NCBI GenBank assembly: GCA_034190325.1
Contig: JAXHST010000067.1
Span: 1 to 10,829, forward strand
Reading direction: 5' to 3'
Origin: UBA287 sp034190325
GTDB taxonomy: Archaea > Thermoplasmatota > UBA186 > UBA287
Length of the DNA stretch: 10,829 nucleotides
Under the pieces are notes generated by a model. That model saw only the letters and a list, made by a program, of their open reading frames with translations, was not told the origin of the DNA and made no database searches. Both the position numbers and the translations under genes were made by a program. Below are positions 7,365-10,829 of the stretch, piece after piece. The stretch's first letter is position 1. Each line of letters starts with the position of its first letter.

Positions 7365-7492
7365 GAACTTAAATAGCCTGCTACTATAATTATATTATGA
7401 TGAATCAAGCTCTCAGAGATCCTTGCCCCTGCGCTAGTTCCAGCGATCAGCACCACAATAGAGATGCAGAGAATAGTCTTTGAAAAACTCAA
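7361..7492 (-). CDS. possible 43-residue signal-peptide-like small ORF
   Basis: Starting at TTG 7492, this frame gives a short basic N-terminus, a hydrophobic core (ILCISIVVLIAG), small residues typical of a signal-peptidase site (TSAGA) and a 20-residue tail. Its TGA stop overlaps the GTG start of the six-hairpin glycosidase as GTGA, an arrangement common between coupled genes. Against it, the start is TTG without a ribosome binding site, the downstream gene has a plausible leaderless promoter, and AT-rich intergenic DNA easily yields hydrophobic frames. It could also be a remnant of a decayed exported-protein gene. Confidence 0.2.
   Translation of the reverse strand: MSFSKTILCISIVVLIAGTSAGARISESLIHHNIIIVAGYLSS
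7384..7397 (-). promoter_or_regulatory. TATA-like region for the six-hairpin glycosidase
   Basis: ATAATATAATTATAG on the minus strand is centred about 27 bases before GTG 7364. No Shine-Dalgarno site precedes that GTG. Confidence 0.45.
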
Positions 7493-7604
7493 TCTTAAAG
7501 CATTTGTTGCAATTTTTTGAAATTTGGGCGTAAAAAAGAAATAAAAGAGGAGAGCATTCAGAGGGATGACGGTTGAGATGGCAGGATTGCACCACTCTTT
7601 TTCT

Positions 7605-7811
7605 TCAGTCCTTCACTTCGACTATCTTCTCTTTACTCTTTGCGCCCGATACAATCCTCACTCTGGAATTAAAGTGTTTTGATAACAGCTTGATCACCGC
7701 TCTGTTTGCCTTGCCTTTTACCGGCATGTCCCTTACTCTCACTATCAAAGGATCTCCTTCAATTACCTCATCTCTATCGGAGTTCGGAACTACTTTTATT
7801 TTGATCCTCAT
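7605..7811 (-). CDS. DUF167 / YggU-family protein
   Basis: A 68-residue protein matching the compact DUF167 fold: the first strand MRIKIKVVPNSDRDEV, then PLIVRVRDMPVKGKANRAVI with the characteristic P-x-x-GKAN loop, a helix, and a final strand with SGAKSKEK. The length is typical for archaeal members. The biochemical role of the family is not established. ATG 7811 is preferred over in-frame GTG 7820 because GAGTGAT (7822-7816) forms a ribosome binding site four bases before it, exactly as in front of dnaG and the flavodoxin gene. A short upstream frame ends nine bases before this start, implying a two-gene transcript read leftward from the divergent region near 7999-8007. Confidence 0.88.
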   Translation of the reverse strand: MRIKIKVVPNSDRDEVIEGDPLIVRVRDMPVKGKANRAVIKLLSKHFNSRVRIVSGAKSKEKIVEVKD

Positions 7812-7820
7812 TTTTATCAC

Positions 7821-7934
7821 TCATCCTTCAATGCTCTTAGAGCTCTCATCGATCTTGAAGATTATGTTATCTGTCCTTGCTGCGGTTAAGATTTTTAGAT
7901 CACCGCTCTCGATCGATCTGCAAAGATAAAGCAT
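7821..7934 (-). CDS. short ORF (37 residues), possibly the truncated end of a gene
   Basis: From ATG 7934 the frame encodes MLYLCRSIESGDLKILTA followed by an IIFKIDE-like amphipathic stretch, and stops at 7821, nine bases before the DUF167 start. AGGAG lies three bases before the ATG. The same frame stays open and protein-like for about 14 codons upstream (FYANNGITQEQ) without another start codon, then meets a TAA that lies inside the orphan CRISPR repeat. This suggests that an originally longer gene was cut by the repeat-bearing sequence. I do not recognise the family. Tight spacing to the DUF167 gene supports real translation, but the length makes this uncertain. Confidence 0.4.
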   Translation of the reverse strand: MLYLCRSIESGDLKILTAARTDNIIFKIDESSKSIEG

Positions 7935-7965
7935 CTGCTCCTGGGTGATCCCATTATTCGCATAG

Positions 7966-7995
7966 AAGTTGATCCCTTACAGGTATTCTACTCAG
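7966..7995 (-). repeat. orphan degenerate CRISPR repeat
   Basis: Aligned without gaps to the 30-base array repeat it matches at 23 positions; mismatches are at plus-strand positions 1, 2, 3, 5, 6, 15 and 26. From position 7 to 30 only two differ. In crRNA orientation (minus) the 5' part is kept while the ATTGAAAC handle is lost (it reads ATCAACTT). It lies 710 bases from the array's first repeat, with the flavodoxin gene between. Confidence 0.85.
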
Positions 7996-7997
7996 GC

Positions 7998-8007
7998 GCA
8001 TATAAAA
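7998..8007. promoter_or_regulatory. TATA-like element in the divergent promoter region
   Basis: CATATAAAAG begins three bases after the orphan repeat. Read on +, it predicts a start near 8028 and a leader of about 60 bases for flavodoxin. Read on - (TTTTATATG), it predicts a start within or just past the orphan repeat for the DUF167 transcript. A second TATA-like GCTTATATG at 8045-8053 could instead give flavodoxin a leader of about 12 bases. Confidence 0.45.
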
Positions 8008-8021
8008 GAGCCATATGAATT

Positions 8022-8040
8022 TCCGAACCTCCATCGGAGG
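8022..8040 (+). promoter_or_regulatory. two mutually exclusive small hairpins upstream of flavodoxin
   Basis: TCCGA (8022-8026) can pair with TCGGA (8034-8038), or CCTCC (8028-8032) can pair with GGAGG (8036-8040). The two stems share bases. CCTCC is also complementary to a Shine-Dalgarno core, including GGAG at 8075-8078 before the flavodoxin start. The element is in the mRNA only if the upstream TATA box is used. Confidence 0.25.
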
Positions 8041-8086
8041 ATAAGCTTATATGTGCACTCACTTATAAGAAAAAGGAGTGATGAAA

Positions 8087-8545
8087 ATGAGAGCATTGAT
8101 CATCTATGAGTCAGTACACCACGGCAATACTGAAAAAGTTGCCAGGGTGATTGCGGATGCCCTTGAGGCAAAATTAGTGAAACCAAAAGAGCTGGATACA
8201 AACACGGTTGCAGAATATGATATGATCGGTTTTGGTTCTGGCATTTACTTTGGGAAGAATCATAAAGATCTATTGAACGCTGTTGATAACCTGTCTCCCC
8301 AAAAAAACAAGACGGCGTTTATCTTTTCGACAAGCGGGACGGGAGAGAGGAATATCGAAAAAAGCCATAGATCAATAAAGAAAAAATTGATAGGAAAAGG
8401 TTTCACGATCGTTGGAGAATTTTCCTGCAGGGGATTTGATACTTTCGGGCTGTTAAAATTGATCGGTGGGATAAGCAAAGGCAGACCCAATGCGTCCGAC
8501 TTAAAAAATGCAGAAAATTTTGCAATGCGTTTGAAGGATGCCTGA
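8087..8545 (+). CDS. flavodoxin-family FMN protein
   Basis: A 152-residue single-domain flavodoxin. The first strand and phosphate-binding loop read ALIIYESVHHGNTEKVARVI, with Ser9-Thr15 forming the FMN phosphate loop. YDMIGFGSGIYFGKNHKDLL gives the second strand and the 50s-type loop. TAFIFSTSGTGERN is the third FMN-contact region, and FSCRGFDTFGLLKLIGG precedes the last helix (NASDLKNAENFAMRL). It would bind FMN non-covalently and carry electrons or reduce a partner in the cytosol; the partner cannot be read from context. The SD GGAGTGAT (8075-8082) is four bases before ATG 8087, so the in-frame GTG 8078 and ATG 8081 inside that motif are less likely starts. The gene is divergent from the DUF167 pair and flanked on both sides by degenerate CRISPR repeats. 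Confidence 0.92.
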   Translation: MRALIIYESVHHGNTEKVARVIADALEAKLVKPKELDTNTVAEYDMIGFGSGIYFGKNHKDLLNAVDNLSPQKNKTAFIFSTSGTGERNIEKSHRSIKKKLIGKGFTIVGEFSCRGFDTFGLLKLIGGISKGRPNASDLKNAENFAMRLKDA

Positions 8546-8705
8546 AAACATTCTTCGGCGGAGTTATTTTATCCACAAGCCGCTAGTTGCAATAACAGAC
8601 TCTAATAGATTCAGAAGGGCCAACAACAGATGCGTGATCTTCAGCGGCAGCACACTGTACAGATTACCGATGAGCGGGCGGCGTGAGGTCTGCTCCTCCA
8701 TACTC

Positions 8706-8735
8706 AATTTCGGTTCTTACAGGTATTCTAATCAG
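8706..8735 (-). repeat. degenerate terminal (leader-distal) CRISPR repeat
   Basis: Plus-strand positions 11-30 match the array repeat except T15C; the first ten positions are mostly changed (a one-base deletion improves the fit). In crRNA orientation the lost part is the 3' handle. Degeneration of the last repeat is typical of the end opposite the leader. The preceding 8546-8705 shows no gene or repeat I can support. Confidence 0.9.
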
Positions 8736-10829
8736 TATGAAAAAGATAGCCACCTACCTATTATGGGATCTCGTTTCAATCCCTTATAGGTATTCTAATC
8801 AGTGCTTTATCCTCTCCATTTCCCTCCTCACTTCCCCGAGTTTCAATCCCTTATAGGTATTCTAATCAGCAAAGACCGAAGCCGCCCTAACAACCGCAAC
8901 CGTAGAGAAGGGTTTCAATCCCTTATAGGTATTCTAATCAGGCAATAGAATAAGCATTGCGCTGTTCAGCAAAAAAGTTTCAATCCCTTATAGGTATTCT
9001 AATCAGTGTTTATCCTTACAGGATCCACTTTTGTGCCTTTGATCTGTTTCAATCCCTTATAGGTATTCTAATCAGTGGGGAAGAACCTTTTTTCCAGGAT
9101 GAGGGCTGCACGTTTCAATCCCTTATAGGTATTCTAATCAGCGAAAAGAGAGTGGATCACGCTGACGGTTGCGCTCGTGGGTTTCAATCCCTTATAGGTA
9201 TTCTAATCAGGCGCGTGTTCGGCGCGGGTTTGTTCGTAGCTTCGACAGAGTTTCAATCCCTTATAGGTATTCTAATCAGTTCTAAAGAAGGGCGTCTAAG
9301 GCTCTACATGGAAAGAGTTTCAATCCCTTATAGGTATTCTAATCAGATCTTTCACCTCGCCCCCGTAACCAATGAGTTCAAATCGTTTCAATCCCTTATA
9401 GGTATTCTAATCAGCTCTATGATAGCTATGAGATCATACAGAAAGAAGCGCAGTTTCAATCCCTTATAGGTATTCTAATCAGCAGGGGTGACGGATCTCC
9501 CGGCGAACACTCCAGCGCTTTTATGTTTCAATCCCTTATAGGTATTCTAATCAGTCTCGCTCTTTGCGGGCGGAACTGGCGCGCTCACTGGCAGTTTCAA
9601 TCCCTTATAGGTATTCTAATCAGATGGAATTTCATACCGAAGAGCGAAAGAAGGAAAGAATAGGTTTCAATCCCTTATAGGTATTCTAATCAGATCCACT
9701 CATCCAGCGTTTCAAGATTGAGATAGCAGGTAGTTTCAATCCCTTATAGGTATTCTAATCAGAGAGAGATGGATAGGATTTTAGAATGTATGGAAGTGCT
9801 TGGTTTCAATCCCTTATAGGTATTCTAATCAGCTGAAGCCTGAAGCGCCGAGCTAATAGGCATACACAAAAAGTTTCAATCCCTTATAGGTATTCTAATC
9901 AGTCTCCCCTTTTTCTTTTTAGGAGGTGAAGCAATGAGATGTTTCAATCCCTTATAGGTATTCTAATCAGAATCCTATGAGGGAGGTGAAAGAATGAAAG
10001 AGGAAGAGGTTTCAATCCCTTATAGGTATTCTAATCAGACGTTTTCAGATAGAGTATGATGGGGATGTCTTCTACTGTTTCAATCCCTTATAGGTATTCT
10101 AATCAGCTATCACTGCGAGTATTGACGAACGCACGCTAAAAGTTGGTTTCAATCCCTTATAGGTATTCTAATCAGGTAAGTTCACTGCCAGCACACCAAG
10201 CACCATGATGAAGTTTCAATCCCTTATAGGTATTCTAATCAGAAGAGAGAAGGAAGGGTATTTGCAGAGATGGCAGTTTGGTTTCAATCCCTTATAGGTA
10301 TTCTAATCAGAGTAAAAATGGAAGTGTGGGTGTAGAAGAGGTGGTTAAGTTTCAATCCCTTATAGGTATTCTAATCAGAAGTATGGGAGCGCACAAAAGA
10401 AGAATAGGAGGGATCAAGTTTCAATCCCTTATAGGTATTCTAATCAGCATTTTCCTCTATCTTCTTCACCATCTCCTGCACAGAAGTTTCAATCCCTTAT
10501 AGGTATTCTAATCAGCTGGTTGGTGTAGTTCTGGCAGGGGTAGAAGAACGGGTTTCAATCCCTTATAGGTATTCTAATCAGTTCACGAGCTTCTTGCCCA
10601 AAAGAGAGAGTGGGAAGGTTTCAATCCCTTATAGGTATTCTAATCAGCTTCACAGGCATAAGAGAAAGCCATATCCCCACTAATCCGTTTCAATCCCTTA
10701 TAGGTATTCTAATCAGTGCAGATGAAAATGCCCACCTGAAAACTTTGATTGCTTAGTTTCAATCCCTTATAGGTATTCTAATCAGGTAGAATATATCATA
10801 GGATTTTAGAAGCTGCAAAAAAAGGTTTC
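8706..10829 (-). CRISPR. CRISPR array, 31 spacers visible, continues past the right edge
   Basis: The repeat is 30 bases on +, opening GTTTCAATCCC and closing TTCTAATCAG. One degenerate copy (8706-8735) is followed by 30 identical copies, first at 8773-8802 and last complete at 10756-10785. A last copy starts at 10825 and is cut after GTTTC. The 31 spacers are 35-42 bases, mostly 37-40. On the minus strand the repeat ends in GGGATTGAAAC, giving the 8-base handle ATTGAAAC used in many archaeal type I-A/I-B and III systems, and the degenerate copy is at the left. Transcription leftward, with the leader beyond 10829, is therefore likely. No cas gene is in the window, so the subtype cannot be fixed. 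Identical repeats argue for an actively maintained array. Frames read through the repeats are artefacts. Confidence 0.99.

Noticed and set aside
8586..8614. Weak resemblance to the CRISPR repeat (starts GTTGCAAT, ends TTCAG) between flavodoxin and the array
   Set aside because: The middle does not match, and the 91-base distance to the next repeat does not fit the repeat-spacer period, so chance is the better explanation.
8546..8705. Search for a CRISPR leader to the left of the array
   Set aside because: The degenerate repeat at 8706 and the handle orientation both place the leader at the other end, and the interval lacks the long AT-rich character of a leader.
8538..8789. Frame starting inside the flavodoxin stop region and running into the array
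   Set aside because: It depends on translating the degenerate repeat and first spacer, has no family resemblance, and its only support is an overlapping ATG.
9763..9802. Idea that spacers target genes within this window (self-targeting)
   Set aside because: By eye I found no spacer matching any gene in the window; a whole-genome search is needed before saying more.
8957..10502. Long plus-strand frames through the CRISPR array (8957-9469 and 10278-10502) encoding repeated IGILI-like peptides
   Set aside because: The repetition is the CRISPR repeat itself read in changing frames; there is no promoter, ribosome binding site or protein logic.

Overview
The window reads as archaeal, most likely euryarchaeal. 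It carries the archaeal DnaG-type primase, an eL37 zinc-ribbon ribosomal protein and a HerA-type ATPase. AT-rich TATA-like boxes lie about 25 bases before several starts, some apparently leaderless, and Shine-Dalgarno sites are of the GGTGAT type. I cannot place the lineage more precisely from sequence alone.

Left block (1-2998) is mostly housekeeping. It holds the 3' end of a HerA-family ATPase, a small unknown protein, a cysteine-patterned unknown protein and dnaG, all on +. These are followed by a 54-residue eL37 gene on - that overlaps the dnaG 3' end tail to tail, and a tRNA-Leu(GAG) on +, divergent from eL37.

Middle block (3000-7500) encodes two exported carbohydrate-active enzymes on -: a six-hairpin (alpha/alpha barrel) glycosidase and, 64-67 bases downstream, a GH92 alpha-mannosidase-like protein. 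Both begin with signal peptides, so they probably act outside the cell or at its surface on mannose-containing glycans. The space between GH92 and the tRNA holds an inverted repeat that may be structured RNA.

Right block: a DUF167 gene (-) sits behind a short, possibly truncated reading frame. A flavodoxin gene (+) is divergent from it. From 8706 to the window edge runs a CRISPR array of 30-base repeats (one degenerate terminal copy, 30 identical copies, one cut copy) with 31 spacers of 35-42 bases. On the minus strand the repeat ends in ATTGAAAC, the usual crRNA 5' handle of many type I-A/I-B/III systems. The array is therefore probably transcribed leftward, with its leader and any cas genes beyond the right edge, and the degenerate repeat at 8706 marks the old, leader-distal end.

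The most unusual points are these. An orphan degenerate CRISPR repeat (7966-7995) lies in the DUF167/flavodoxin divergent promoter region and shares a substitution with the array's terminal repeat. Two consecutive spacers each carry a ribosome binding site plus start codon. Two spacers share a 14-base word read in the same frame. No cas gene or complete new defence operon is visible in the window.
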